Notes: generated from the letters alone by a model not told the origin. Shown: positions 40,563 through 50,350, numbered from the stretch's first letter. The stretch: 57,869 bases of DNA from Levilactobacillus wangkuiensis (GCF_016861605.1 NZ_BOLM01000017.1:1-57869), one strand, 5' to 3'. Translations and numbers: made by a program.

Positions 40563-43076
40563 GTGAGAAAGCCAGTTTTAGTGGGTAAGGGCTTTGGCAA
40601 ACATACCTTTGATGAAGCCGTCAATATGGTTGAAGCCGGTGGTGTGATTGTCTTTGATCCCGGTACTTATACGAATAACAATGGTTACAATATTCAGAAT
40701 ATTCGGATGAGGGGAGATGGCAAGCAACCCCAAGATGTGCAAATTAACTCGCATTTCAGTGTCGCAGAAAATGGCAAGTTTGAAGTCGAGAATATGCAGA
40801 TTAATTTTACGGCCAATAACAATGTCATCAACGTTCAAGCAAACGGAGAGTTTATTGCTTCTAGAACAATCTTAAATTTAGACACGACGGGTGACGTTCC
40901 AACCGTCTGGAATCATGGCGGTAGTGTGACGTTGCTGAGCTCCGAGGTTAGACGAAACAATACGGATAAGTATGAAGCCCTAGATGGTGATGGGGGACAT
41001 TACTTAGTTAAACAATCAATTGCTGATGGAATTTATGTCGTGAATAGTTATCTTAAGGTTGAAACCAGCCAAATCAACGGGAAAATATGGTTGTCAAATA
41101 AGGCTGAACTTGAGGGAACCGACGTGTACTTCAATGGTACCGTTCCAACGGATGATTCATCCATTAAGGTTTTTGATGGCTCGAAGCTAACCATGGAGAG
41201 TCTAATTCTTCAAGCTGACAGAACGGGGGTATTTGTGACCCACGGCTTCTTAACCAGCCAGAAGAGTAACATTCAACCGGAATCTAAACCCGTCATGATT
41301 GTAGGGATGGATGAACAGTCGGAAGTTAATGTGCCGGGTGCAGAAGTGACGGTCGAAGCAGCCGACGGTGGGGATGACCAGACAAACTCCTACGAGTCAG
41401 CGGTTCCCTACGACGCAGAAACTAACGATGACGTAGAACCGGAACCAACTGAGGAACCAAAGCCAGTCGTCAAAGCCATCGATCAACTGGATGACATGAT
41501 CGGTTTGACCAAGGTGAAGGAAGCCGTTCACCGCTTTATGCGGGTCGCTATCTATAATAAGAAGCGCGAAGAACAGGGCCTGCCCAGTGTTAGTCAGTCT
41601 TACCATTCCATTTACCTGGGGAATCCTGGGACTGGAAAAACGACGGTCGCACGGTTGGTTGCCCGCGTCATGCATGATGAGGGGATTCTTCCCAATGATA
41701 GTTATCACGAAGTTGCGCGTCAGGACTTGGTCGCCCAAGTTGTTGGGGGAACGGCCAAGCAGACGCAGAAAATCTTGCAAGATTCTTTAGGTGGCGTGCT
41801 CTTCATTGATGAAGCCTACACGTTGTACCAAGAAGGTGGCGGGACGAACTGGGGTCAAGAAGCCGTGGATACGATTCTGAAATTTATGGAAGACCACCGC
41901 AATGACCTCATGATTATCTTCGCTGGCTATACCAAAGAAATGAAGGATTTTATCAACATGAATCCTGGCTTGGAGTCGCGCGCGCCAAACGTGTTTGATT
42001 TCCAGGACTATACGCCTAAGGAAATTAGCACGATTGGGGTCAAGCAACTGGAAAGCAAACAGTTTAAGTTCAACCACGAGACTTATACGGATGCCGTAGA
42101 AACGGCTTATAAGAGCAGTGTCGAAAACAGTAATGGTCGTTGGGTTCGTAACTTTAACGAGCAATTGGTGCAAATCGTTGCCAATAATTGTATTGATGAC
42201 CCTGAGCGCGACGTCACCCTGATTTTGGATGATGATATCCATGAACTAGTTGGCGGGGATGATAACGCTAAGGCTGATAAGGTTCAGGCATTACTAGACC
42301 AGCTGGATCAATTAGTTGGGCTGGATGATGTTAAAAGCTACATCCATGACTTGGTCGAACGGGTCGCCGTGGAACGGAAATTGGCTGACAAGTTGCCGGA
42401 TTCTAAGAAACCGACGTATCACATGGTCTTCACGGGGAATCCCGGAACTGGGAAAACAACCGTTGCCCGAATCTTGGCGCAATTGTTCTATAACCTGGGT
42501 ATTTTGGAAAAAGATACGGTCATGGAAGTCAGTCGGGCCGACCTAGTGGGCGCGTACATCGGGCACACGGAAAAGAAAACCAAAACGGCTGTCCGGGATG
42601 CACTGGGCGGCGTGCTGTTTGTTGATGAAGCTTACCAGTTAACGGCGCAGAACGGGAATGACTTTGGAAAACAGGCCGTGGAAACCTTAATCACGGAGTT
42701 GGAAAATAATCGGGATAAGTTCATTGCGATTTTTGCCGGGTATACGGATCAAATGGAGACCTTCTTGAGCGCTAACCCTGGCTTGCGGTCACGGATTCCG
42801 CTGACCCTGAACTTTAGTGATTATACCCCGGATGAAATTGGGGAGATTGTGTACCGCCGCATCTCTCAGAACTGGAAGATTGATGAATCACTGTTGAAGC
42901 ATCTGGTAGCGAATAAGTACCAGGGCTTGCCAGCCAATGAGCAGGCGAATGGGCGTTGGGCCCGAAACTTTACGGACAAGCTCATCAGTAACTACAAGAA
43001 CTGGTTAGTCGATCACCTGGACCGGCCTGATTTGACCGTGATTCCGGATGAAATTTTACTTGAAGCGATTCGTTAA
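40563..43076 (+). CDS. Beta-helix protein with tandem CbxX/EccA-type AAA+ domains
   Basis: An 837-residue cytoplasmic protein without signal peptide or membrane helix. Residues about 1-260 are a right-handed parallel beta-helix with short repeating strands (FEVENMQINFTANNN, TLLSSEVRRNN). An acidic linker (270-300) follows, then two AAA+ domains of the CbxX/CfqX/SpoVK family, the group that includes EccA of type VII secretion. Walker A is GNPGTGK at 353-359 and 625-631; Walker B motifs are GVLFIDEAY and GVLFVDEAY. Both domains look active. It starts at GTG, nine bases after AGGAG. The next gene begins 18 bases later, so it leads the secreted-protein operon. Confidence 0.85.
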   Translation: MRKPVLVGKGFGKHTFDEAVNMVEAGGVIVFDPGTYTNNNGYNIQNIRMRGDGKQPQDVQINSHFSVAENGKFEVENMQINFTANNNVINVQANGEFIASRTILNLDTTGDVPTVWNHGGSVTLLSSEVRRNNTDKYEALDGDGGHYLVKQSIADGIYVVNSYLKVETSQINGKIWLSNKAELEGTDVYFNGTVPTDDSSIKVFDGSKLTMESLILQADRTGVFVTHGFLTSQKSNIQPESKPVMIVGMDEQSEVNVPGAEVTVEAADGGDDQTNSYESAVPYDAETNDDVEPEPTEEPKPVVKAIDQLDDMIGLTKVKEAVHRFMRVAIYNKKREEQGLPSVSQSYHSIYLGNPGTGKTTVARLVARVMHDEGILPNDSYHEVARQDLVAQVVGGTAKQTQKILQDSLGGVLFIDEAYTLYQEGGGTNWGQEAVDTILKFMEDHRNDLMIIFAGYTKEMKDFINMNPGLESRAPNVFDFQDYTPKEISTIGVKQLESKQFKFNHETYTDAVETAYKSSVENSNGRWVRNFNEQLVQIVANNCIDDPERDVTLILDDDIHELVGGDDNAKADKVQALLDQLDQLVGLDDVKSYIHDLVERVAVERKLADKLPDSKKPTYHMVFTGNPGTGKTTVARILAQLFYNLGILEKDTVMEVSRADLVGAYIGHTEKKTKTAVRDALGGVLFVDEAYQLTAQNGNDFGKQAVETLITELENNRDKFIAIFAGYTDQMETFLSANPGLRSRIPLTLNFSDYTPDEIGEIVYRRISQNWKIDESLLKHLVANKYQGLPANEQANGRWARNFTDKLISNYKNWLVDHLDRPDLTVIPDEILLEAIR

Positions 43077-43094
43077 AGTGAAGGAGCAAAACTT

Positions 43095-43529
43095 ATGAAG
43101 AAGTTATTCGCACTGGTTGCGGTGAGCCTGTCAGTTGGCCTGCCACTGGCATTGAATGTGCCAACCACGGCTCATGCGGCCAAGTGGCACCAAGGGACGC
43201 CCAAGGTGTTGCGTGGTACTTGGGAACGTATGGAAACTGTGGGTAAGGGACAAAACGCTTTTAAAGCCAAAATGGGTGTGCAAGTGACTAAGAAACGCGC
43301 GATAGCTTACTTCATTGGCGATCCGTTTGTATTAAAGAAGATGCAGTATCAGAAAACGAGTAAACATGTTTATGTATTGAAGGGAACCGAAGCACTCTAT
43401 ACGCGTAAACCTACGATGGGAAAGATACGGATCCATCAGGTTGGTAAACGTTTAAAGTTCCAGGTGTATGAGGATTTTGGGAAACAAGCGCATTATGAAA
43501 AAATGAGCGCTTGGCTGGTAAAGAAGTAA
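43095..43529 (+). CDS. Small secreted LRGxW protein 1
   Basis: A 144-residue exported basic protein. Signal peptide residues 1-28 (LFALVAVSLSVGLPLAL core, cleavage after AHA). The mature part starts KWHQGTPKVLRGTWERM, which holds the family motif P-K-x-L-R-G-x-W. The rest is beta-prone and Lys-rich with no cysteine pair and no wall anchor. AAGGAGC precedes the ATG, 18 bases after the AAA+ stop codon, so the two are co-transcribed. Function unknown. Confidence 0.7.
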   Translation: MKKLFALVAVSLSVGLPLALNVPTTAHAAKWHQGTPKVLRGTWERMETVGKGQNAFKAKMGVQVTKKRAIAYFIGDPFVLKKMQYQKTSKHVYVLKGTEALYTRKPTMGKIRIHQVGKRLKFQVYEDFGKQAHYEKMSAWLVKK

Positions 43530-43713
43530 TAGAGTAGTCAATGCAAATCAGACGTAGTTAAACATTCAGCTAGCGAATAAGGGAGTGATTGCGTCCGGAC
43601 GGCGCAGTTTGGAAATCGCTGGTTGATTTTACATAGTGCATAAGCGGGTAATAAGTTGATCGTATTCATGAAGTTGTTGGGAATAGTTGAAACCAATTTT
43701 GGAGGGAATAGTT

Positions 43714-44577
43714 ATGAATAAGTTTATCGTAAGAACAGCCTTAACCTCAGTCACGGCACTGGCTTTATTTGGCGGTGCGGATATTTTAACGAATGGTAGT
43801 GTGTCACTGGGACAAACAGTGGTGGCCCAAGCCAAGACGGTTAGTCGGAGTCAGTTTTTGAGTGACGTGAATGCCGTTCAAAAAGCTGGGTTGATGTCTA
43901 CTGATACCATTAAGGGAGAGCTGGGAATTTCAACAATCAAGGCCTTTTTAGCAGATCCATTAGCTGCTTATGGGGAGACAAATCCTGAGACACCAACGAT
44001 AGCTGGAGCAGTACTAGACTATCAGAACTTGAATACACCAGGCTATTTTAGAGATCAGGATGCATTTGATCAAGACTACGCCGCGGTCATGTCTTTATAC
44101 AACCATTTTAAATCTCGGTTGACGAAGAGTGATCAGATTGCCCTGGACACGTATAAGGGTGATGTAGATGCTGTTAAAAATACTGAGAGAGATAATGATT
44201 TTAAGTTAAACGATTTTTGTGAAAACTTCTTCTCGGCTCTTGAAGATTATGATGAAACCGTCACTAAAGTCCAACCAGCAGCCAAAGCTAACAAGGTTTA
44301 CAGCGTCAAAGCGCGTAAGCAGGGCAAATACGTTGTGGTAACGGGAAAGGTCACGAATAACCGACTGACCAAGTCAGCGTTAGCCAAGACTAAGAAGCTG
44401 AACCGGGTGAAGGTCACGTCTTACCGTGGCGCCAAGTACCTGAAGATCAGTAAGAAGAATACCTTCAAAATCAAATTGTATGCACCTAAAGCTAAGAGTG
44501 TTAAAGCCAATGCTGGTGGGTTGAACGGCAGCAAGTACGCTTCTATCACCAAGACAGTTAAAGTTGCGGTCCGCTAG
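43714..44577 (+). CDS. Secreted protein with C-terminal Ig-like region
   Basis: A 287-residue exported protein. Signal peptide about 1-43 (cleavage near VAQAK). A helical, acidic region (about 45-195) with LSDVNAVQKAGLMSTD and YNHFKSRLTKSDQIALD is followed by a beta-type basic domain (about 200-287; GKYVVVTGKVTNNRL). The motif of the small neighbours is absent. The ATG at 43714 follows GGAGGG; the longer frame lacks a site. Family unknown. Confidence 0.68.
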   Translation: MNKFIVRTALTSVTALALFGGADILTNGSVSLGQTVVAQAKTVSRSQFLSDVNAVQKAGLMSTDTIKGELGISTIKAFLADPLAAYGETNPETPTIAGAVLDYQNLNTPGYFRDQDAFDQDYAAVMSLYNHFKSRLTKSDQIALDTYKGDVDAVKNTERDNDFKLNDFCENFFSALEDYDETVTKVQPAAKANKVYSVKARKQGKYVVVTGKVTNNRLTKSALAKTKKLNRVKVTSYRGAKYLKISKKNTFKIKLYAPKAKSVKANAGGLNGSKYASITKTVKVAVR

Positions 44578-44622
44578 TCAGTGATAGCATACGACGATAA
44601 GAATAGGTAAGGAGCACGTACG

Positions 44623-45144
44623 ATGAAACGATTCGTTCTACAAATTGGCTTGGTTTTAGCTAGCCTAGGCTTGGGCGGTGTATTCACTGCGAATATAACG
44701 CCAACAGCTCAGGCAGCCACAACGCCCAAAAACATTAAAACCTTCCCCAAGAAAATGCGGGGGACTTGGTACTACCGAGATGGGAATAACAGTACTTACA
44801 GGACGATTTTTACCAAGCACACCATGAAGAAAGCTATTTTACATGATGGTCAGGTGCAACACAAATGGACTTATAGATTGGTTGTCAAGAGTAAGAAAAT
44901 GGGTGATGTGTACTTGAACAAAAATGGCCATGGTTGGTACATGGTCAGTGTGGCCTACACCGATGCATGGACCAATTACAAGCGCGGCACTTACACAATC
45001 AAGGGGCACAAGTATGCGGCCCTATACACCGGCGCAGTCAGTGTATTAGATCCTGTGCGGAAGAAAGTATCTTTTGATATGGCCATGCACAAAGACCATG
45101 GACGCGCTTATAGCAAGAAGGTTTCTATTAAAGGCTTACTTTAA
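44623..45144 (+). CDS. Small secreted LRGxW protein 2
   Basis: A 173-residue exported protein. Signal peptide 1-31 (cleavage near AQAAT). The mature part opens TFPKKMRGTWYYRDGN and contains GHGWYMV, TNYKRGTYTIKGHKYAALYT and a C-terminal KVSIKGLL. It is a close paralogue of the protein at 45640, which has the same blocks in the same order. AAGGAGC precedes the ATG. Very basic; no anchor. Confidence 0.72.
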   Translation: MKRFVLQIGLVLASLGLGGVFTANITPTAQAATTPKNIKTFPKKMRGTWYYRDGNNSTYRTIFTKHTMKKAILHDGQVQHKWTYRLVVKSKKMGDVYLNKNGHGWYMVSVAYTDAWTNYKRGTYTIKGHKYAALYTGAVSVLDPVRKKVSFDMAMHKDHGRAYSKKVSIKGLL

Positions 45145-45181
45145 GCAAGCCGGCAATCGATTTTAATTGGAGGTCATAATC

Positions 45182-45628
45182 ATGAAAAAAGTCTTTGCTA
45201 CAGCAGCGGCCGTTGTATTTGGCCTGACCCTTGGAGCCGTTGCACAACCACAAACTAGTGCACAGGCTGCTAAGTACCATCAAGGGATGCCTAAGGTTCT
45301 TCGCGGGAAGTGGATGATTCCCAAGAAGGATCATTGGCAAATAGTTGGTGAGAATGAGGACAATTTAAAGTACTTCAAAGTGTCGAACAAAAAGTTTGTG
45401 ATTAAGCAAATTGATACTAATGACACCTACTTGTCTCCACGATATAAGAAAACGTCCAAGGGCCATTACACGGTCTTAACCCACTACAAGATGATCAGTA
45501 CCATCGTAAAAGGTCGAGTATTCAAAAGTAAAAAGAACGTTAAAATGCACTTCGTTCTGAAGAAAGGCGTGCTGAATATTAAAGGCAACAGTAGTATCGT
45601 TGGCTTACCTTATCAGCGGGTTAAGTAA
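45182..45628 (+). CDS. Small secreted LRGxW protein 3
   Basis: A 148-residue exported protein. Signal peptide 1-29 (cleavage near AQAAK). The mature N-terminus KYHQGMPKVLRGKWMIP matches that of protein 1, and the body has the same length and strand pattern (KYFKVSNKKFVIKQI). GGAGG precedes the ATG at 45182; an earlier in-frame ATG lies within the binding site. Very basic. Confidence 0.72.
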   Translation: MKKVFATAAAVVFGLTLGAVAQPQTSAQAAKYHQGMPKVLRGKWMIPKKDHWQIVGENEDNLKYFKVSNKKFVIKQIDTNDTYLSPRYKKTSKGHYTVLTHYKMISTIVKGRVFKSKKNVKMHFVLKKGVLNIKGNSSIVGLPYQRVK

Positions 45629-45639
45629 GGGGCAAGCAC

Positions 45640-46155
45640 ATGAATCGATTAGTGATTAAGAGCGGACTCATTTTAGCCGGTCTAAGCGTTGGCGTGGTGG
45701 CGATGCAAACGCACGTTTCAACACCCGCTGCGGCCGCTAAAACCGTGACGACGTTTCCCAAGAAGATGCGCGGCACCTGGTATTACCGGGATGCTGAGCA
45801 CTATCGCTACAAGACGACCTTTACCAAACGGTCGATGAAACTGACTACTTGGCACTATGGCAAGTCTCAAGGCACGTCAACTTATAAGCTGGTTAAGAGT
45901 TTTACGACGAAACATGCGGTGAACCTGACTAGCAATGGTCATGGCTGGTACACCGTTGCCTGGACCAACAGTAATATGTGGAAGAGTTACAAGCGCGGTA
46001 CCTACACCCTCAGAGGTCATCAGTACGCGGCACTGTACACCGGGATGGTCGGTGTGGCGGGACCAATGGGTAAAAAGGCCTCGTTTGCAGCGGCCATGCA
46101 TCAGGACCGGGCTCACGTGTATACCAAGAAGGTTGCCATTAAAGGATTACGTTAA
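45640..46155 (+). CDS. Small secreted LRGxW protein 4
   Basis: A 171-residue exported protein, close paralogue of protein 2. Signal peptide 1-32 (PAAAAK cleavage region). The mature part starts TTFPKKMRGTWYYRDAE; shared blocks are NGHGWYTVAW, SYKRGTYTLRGHQYAALYT and KVAIKGLR. It begins 11 bases after the previous stop codon, with GGGGCAAG as a modest site. A tandem duplication separated by protein 3. Confidence 0.72.
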   Translation: MNRLVIKSGLILAGLSVGVVAMQTHVSTPAAAAKTVTTFPKKMRGTWYYRDAEHYRYKTTFTKRSMKLTTWHYGKSQGTSTYKLVKSFTTKHAVNLTSNGHGWYTVAWTNSNMWKSYKRGTYTLRGHQYAALYTGMVGVAGPMGKKASFAAAMHQDRAHVYTKKVAIKGLR

Positions 46156-46302
46156 GCAAGACACAAAGAGTTGGTGGATGACAGTCGAGTTGTCCCCAAC
46201 TTATTTGCGTGAAAGATAAAGCCGCAAAGATAGTGACGCTGTGCTTGGACGACTATCTAAACGGCGGAGGTTGCCAAATAGAAAAGGATAGGGAGTCATC
46301 TT

Positions 46303-47364
46303 ATGAAGAACACACGAGGTCTATCTATTAGTAAGATAGTGGGTCAGCTGCTGATCATTGGCGTTACCTTTGGTGTAGTTGGGGCTGGTTCTGTTGGGAA
46401 TAAACATGAAACGGTGGTCGCGCAAGCTAAGAGTGCCACTTTTCATAAGGGCGGCCATTTGTGGTATCGCGGTTCAGGAAAACATGGCATGAATGTTGAG
46501 GTCATGCCCAAAAAAGTCCACGCCAATAGTCATGGTAGTTATAAGATTCCAAAGAATAAGACAAGCCACTTTCGGTTATACACAGTAACTGGGATGCCAG
46601 TAATTCCTGCTAAGAAGACAGGTTATGCTGCCCCTGCATTTACTGGTCAGTGGGATCAGATTACCACGGGTGCTTGGGGCAATGATCAAGACTTTAAGCA
46701 CTTACCTAAGATTATTAAAAAGTACTGGGGCAAACGCTACATGGCAACATCTAGAGGGGACACATTGGTTCAGTATCAAGGGACACCAATCAAGACATTT
46801 AACTTACCGACTGTTCACGGGACTGTGCTCAAGTTTCAAACCGATGATGAGTTCGGAGGCTATACGATTGTCGTGCCTTCCAGCCAGGCTGATACAGATC
46901 TGACGAAAAACACGGTTCAGCCGCTAGTGACCGCAAAGTCATTTAAATATATGGATAAGCAATCGTTCTACTATACGTGGGGTGTTGCCGATAAGTTACA
47001 AGGAATGGCTAAAGGATATCATTATCCGATCATTAATGCTTTCGCGCGAACGCATCCAAAAGGTTTTAAATCATTGTGGCCTAAAAATAGTCAATGGGTT
47101 CAAAACAGCAGCGGTGGCTTAGCTGATTTATATTATCACGTAGATGAGAAGACACAAACCGTTAAATTTAGCGGTTATCCGGAGAAGCCTGGGCATTATG
47201 TTTTTAAGTTTTACATTATGGCAACGGATAGTCGTGGTGAGTTATTAGAAGGTCAATCACCTATTGAACAAATTGGCAAACAAGAAGTGGACATTAGCCG
47301 GGGAAAAACCACGACTGTTAGCGAAAATCAGTATGAAAAACTATTTGATGCTGATAATTATTAA
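46303..47364 (+). CDS. Larger secreted protein in the cluster
   Basis: A 353-residue exported protein. Signal peptide about 1-43 (cleavage near VAQAK, as in the protein at 43714). The mature part is beta-rich with two regions: residues 45-150 (HKGGHLWYRGSGKHGMN) and 160-340, ending in a segment that looks like an immunoglobulin-type strand pattern (YPEKPGHYVFKFYIMATD). No anchor motif. The motif of the small paralogues is absent. Function unknown. Confidence 0.66.
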   Translation: MKNTRGLSISKIVGQLLIIGVTFGVVGAGSVGNKHETVVAQAKSATFHKGGHLWYRGSGKHGMNVEVMPKKVHANSHGSYKIPKNKTSHFRLYTVTGMPVIPAKKTGYAAPAFTGQWDQITTGAWGNDQDFKHLPKIIKKYWGKRYMATSRGDTLVQYQGTPIKTFNLPTVHGTVLKFQTDDEFGGYTIVVPSSQADTDLTKNTVQPLVTAKSFKYMDKQSFYYTWGVADKLQGMAKGYHYPIINAFARTHPKGFKSLWPKNSQWVQNSSGGLADLYYHVDEKTQTVKFSGYPEKPGHYVFKFYIMATDSRGELLEGQSPIEQIGKQEVDISRGKTTTVSENQYEKLFDADNY

Positions 47365-47458
47365 TTGGGTAATGCAGGACTTTTAACAATTAGTCGTTAT
47401 TTGTGAAGATGCCAGGATAGTGAAAATTATTGTGGCGATGTGAAGGGGATTTAAACAC

Positions 47459-47923
47459 ATGAAAAAATTTTGGATAACTTTGACGTTGTTACTGACGATG
47501 GTCGGTGGATTATCGCTGATTAATGCCAATCCAGTGACAGCTCAAGTAGTGACGAAGCATTACACGGTCGTTCCAAAGACCTTGCGCGGCCATTGGCGGC
47601 ATTACGATAAAAAGAAGAAGGGCTACGATAAGGTTATTTTTACCAAGTGGCAGTGGAAGTATCGAGATGCTGGTCAGAAGAAATGGCATAGCCTGTCTGG
47701 GAAGACCTTTAAAATGGCGAAGCATGTCCGGGCTAGCAGTCCCTGGTATAGCGACTTGTCGATCACAAAATCTGGCAAGCACAAGACCTATACGGTAGGT
47801 CAGAGCTATTCAGATATGTGGCCAAGCTGGCGGCGGGTCAAGCGGAATGGTAAGACAGCGTTACGTAGCATGCCAGCCGCACTGGGCCAAAAAGTCTCGT
47901 CTACTTATTACTATCGCTATTAG
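47459..47923 (+). CDS. Small secreted LRGxW protein 5
   Basis: A 154-residue exported protein. Signal peptide 1-28 (cleavage near VTAQV). The mature part opens YTVVPKTLRGHWRHYDKKKK. The body is extremely rich in Lys, Trp and Tyr. GAAGGGG precedes the ATG. Same family as neighbours by motif and size. Confidence 0.7.
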   Translation: MKKFWITLTLLLTMVGGLSLINANPVTAQVVTKHYTVVPKTLRGHWRHYDKKKKGYDKVIFTKWQWKYRDAGQKKWHSLSGKTFKMAKHVRASSPWYSDLSITKSGKHKTYTVGQSYSDMWPSWRRVKRNGKTALRSMPAALGQKVSSTYYYRY

Positions 47924-47950
47924 TCGTTTGAGAAGTTGGGAGGGCAATTC

Positions 47951-48508
47951 ATGAAGCATTTAAAATGGTTCGCACTCATGGTCGCTTTGGTGGGCGGATT
48001 GTATATGTTTCCACAAACGGCGTCGGCCAAGGTCTACCACTATAATCCCAAGTCCATTCGCGGGACGTGGTATGACAACACGAATGATAAAAATTATCGG
48101 CAATATTACCTAAAAACGCGTGTGACCAAGTATCACGTGTACGTGTCGGATGGGCCTAAGGGGCAAATGCCAGGGTATCGTGTCAAGACACAAACCTACA
48201 GCTTTAATCACGGGAAAAAGAGTCAACGGCTACACGTCTATACGGATAAACAGGGATTCTATGTAGTCACGAAGGGCAAAGCCAAGTCCGTTAAGTTCCC
48301 GTCACAAAAGTACCATTATAAAACGGCAATCATAAACGCCGCTTTCATCGGTCGGCCAACGCATCACAAGCTACGGGGCAAGAACTACCGGGTCATGGAA
48401 CAGTTCGTCCACAACGCGTCGGCACCCTATCAACGTTGGTACTCCTACCAGTACCCGAAAATCATTAAGTCACCGGGGACGTCATACAGTAACCAGAGGA
48501 AGCTTTAA
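47951..48508 (+). CDS. Small secreted LRGxW protein 6
   Basis: A 185-residue exported protein. Signal peptide 1-27 (KWFALMVALVGGLYMFP, cleavage near ASAKV). The mature part starts YHYNPKSIRGTWYDNTND. Its signal peptide is nearly the same as that of the protein at 50767, so these two share ancestry at least in the leader. GGGAGGG precedes ATG 47951. Confidence 0.7.
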   Translation: MKHLKWFALMVALVGGLYMFPQTASAKVYHYNPKSIRGTWYDNTNDKNYRQYYLKTRVTKYHVYVSDGPKGQMPGYRVKTQTYSFNHGKKSQRLHVYTDKQGFYVVTKGKAKSVKFPSQKYHYKTAIINAAFIGRPTHHKLRGKNYRVMEQFVHNASAPYQRWYSYQYPKIIKSPGTSYSNQRKL

Positions 48509-48543
48509 GCGCGAATCATACATGTAACAGGAGGTGTGTAGAA

Positions 48544-49911
48544 ATGAAACGAAAGACAATTACAACCGTCGGCATCATTACAGCCACGCTATCAGTTGGC
48601 TTGGTCACCTTGAACGCTCGCGAAAATATGGGAGCAGCGTTAGCCAAAACTAAGTCTGTGAAGGTTGTAAAGACTAAGAAAATGAGTGGAAAAGCTTACC
48701 GGGCCAAGAAGGGTTATCTCTATAAGAATAAGCGGTTAACTAAGAAGTCCTGGTCGTTGAAGCATCACCGGAAGACCACTTTTTATGCCAAAAAGCAGGT
48801 CACTGTGAAGAAGTCTAATGGAAAGAAGGCCATTTACTTCTACGTGGTCACGAAGAATCAGCGGACCAAGGGGTACGTTTGGCGAGGAAATCTGAAACGG
48901 TATGTGGTAAAGAAGTCCAAGAAAGCCACTACAACCAAGAAAGTCGTTGCCAAGCCAACGGTGACCAAGGCCGAATTGCAGTCATTGATTGATCAGTCGC
49001 CAGATTTAGATCCAACTGGCAAGCTGTTGTCTTTGACTAAGAAGGACTATCAGACATACGAAGACCTCTTTGATACGAATTTTAATTTGACGAACTTTAG
49101 TGATACTGGCGTTTTTAAACACCATCAAGCCACACTGTACGTTAAGGATTCTGCCTTAAATGATGCAACTCAGGAGGCTATCGGTAAGTGGAATCAAGCC
49201 TTAGGAAGTACGGTCTTCAAGTTGGGAACCAAGGACAGCCATACAATGACGGTCAAGTTTGGAAATGGACAAACTGATTACTGGGACGGCTTGTACGGAA
49301 GTGACACGGTACAGATTGATAGAACAGGGTTTAATGATCCTGACCACGGTAAGACTATCGTTAAAAATACCGCTTTATCTCAACAGTATCAAAGTCTCAA
49401 GACTAAAATTGTTCAGAATAAAACAGACTTTGATGCGCAAAGTGCAGTTGTTTCACAACAATATCGTGACAAAGTCGTTGTTTTGAGCCAAGAGATTGCA
49501 AAATTATCTCCACTTGAGGCAAAATCATTAGTTGCTCAGCGAAAGCAATTGGGTAAACAGAAGATTGCAGACTTATCAGCACTAAAGAAAGCGTACAGTC
49601 AGCGTAATTCTGATTTACGTAACCAGCAAGATGCAATTTCTAAAAAGATGACAACCACTGAGCATGCAAAGTACTGGACTGGCGTCATGATGCATGAACT
49701 AGGCCATGCTCTGGGATTGGACCATACGCCTTATTTGGCAGACATCGTTTTCGCTAACAATAACAAAGAGGGAAAGTACGAATCGCAAAATGTGAAGTAT
49801 CCTTGGTCAGCGTTCAAGGGTCCCCAAGTAAATGGTGGGGTTGAAACACAGACCTTGTCGCAACGAGACATTGACCGGGCGAAACTGACGGAACAGTTAG
49901 GATACTGGTAA
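48544..49911 (+). CDS. Secreted metzincin-type zinc metalloprotease
   Basis: A 455-residue exported protein. An N-terminal signal (about 1-34) is followed by a very Lys-rich, SH3/SLAP-like wall-binding region (40-130; KSVKVVKTKKMSGKAYRAKK) and a linker. The protease part contains DATQEAIGKWNQALGSTVF and the zinc motif HELGHALGLDH (H-E-x-x-H-x-x-G-x-x-H) of the matrixin/metzincin clan. A helical insert (about 280-370) splits the catalytic domain. AGGAGG precedes the ATG. It could process the neighbouring exported proteins or the envelope (inference). Confidence 0.82.
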   Translation: MKRKTITTVGIITATLSVGLVTLNARENMGAALAKTKSVKVVKTKKMSGKAYRAKKGYLYKNKRLTKKSWSLKHHRKTTFYAKKQVTVKKSNGKKAIYFYVVTKNQRTKGYVWRGNLKRYVVKKSKKATTTKKVVAKPTVTKAELQSLIDQSPDLDPTGKLLSLTKKDYQTYEDLFDTNFNLTNFSDTGVFKHHQATLYVKDSALNDATQEAIGKWNQALGSTVFKLGTKDSHTMTVKFGNGQTDYWDGLYGSDTVQIDRTGFNDPDHGKTIVKNTALSQQYQSLKTKIVQNKTDFDAQSAVVSQQYRDKVVVLSQEIAKLSPLEAKSLVAQRKQLGKQKIADLSALKKAYSQRNSDLRNQQDAISKKMTTTEHAKYWTGVMMHELGHALGLDHTPYLADIVFANNNKEGKYESQNVKYPWSAFKGPQVNGGVETQTLSQRDIDRAKLTEQLGYW

Positions 49912-49929
49912 GTGAAAGGAAGTACGACA

Positions 49930-50292
49930 ATGAAAAAAATGAAATGGTTACTGACCGCGTTATTAATGTTAGGTGTCGCAGTCTTACTAATTAACGCAAC
50001 CCCAACCACGGCCAATGCGGCTACGGTTAACGGGATGCCTAAAGCGTTGCGTCACGTATGGATTCGGGGCAAGTACAAGACCAAAATCACGAAGTATCAC
50101 ATTTATTGGGCACCAACAGGCAAGAAGTACACGAGTCAGATTTCGTTTAAAAAAGTTCTCAAGAGCGGCAACAAGTATACCGTTAAAAAGACTGATCTGT
50201 TCGAGCAAACGCCGTACTGGATTAAAGGGCACAAGATGTATCACGGGATGCGAGGGGATGCTAATGATCCTTTGACAATTTGGCATCGTTAA
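49930..50292 (+). CDS. Small secreted LRGxW-like protein 7
   Basis: A 120-residue exported protein. Signal peptide 1-30 (WLLTALLMLGVAVLLIN, cleavage near ANAAT). The motif is degenerate: GMPKALRHVWIRGKYKTK. Truncated body relative to the other members. ATG 49930 follows AAAGGAAG. Confidence 0.66.
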   Translation: MKKMKWLLTALLMLGVAVLLINATPTTANAATVNGMPKALRHVWIRGKYKTKITKYHIYWAPTGKKYTSQISFKKVLKSGNKYTVKKTDLFEQTPYWIKGHKMYHGMRGDANDPLTIWHR

Positions 50293-50350
50293 CGTCAAGT
50301 GACTGGAGATTTTGTCCGTTGATTAAATGAAAGTGTAGGAGGTTTTACTA

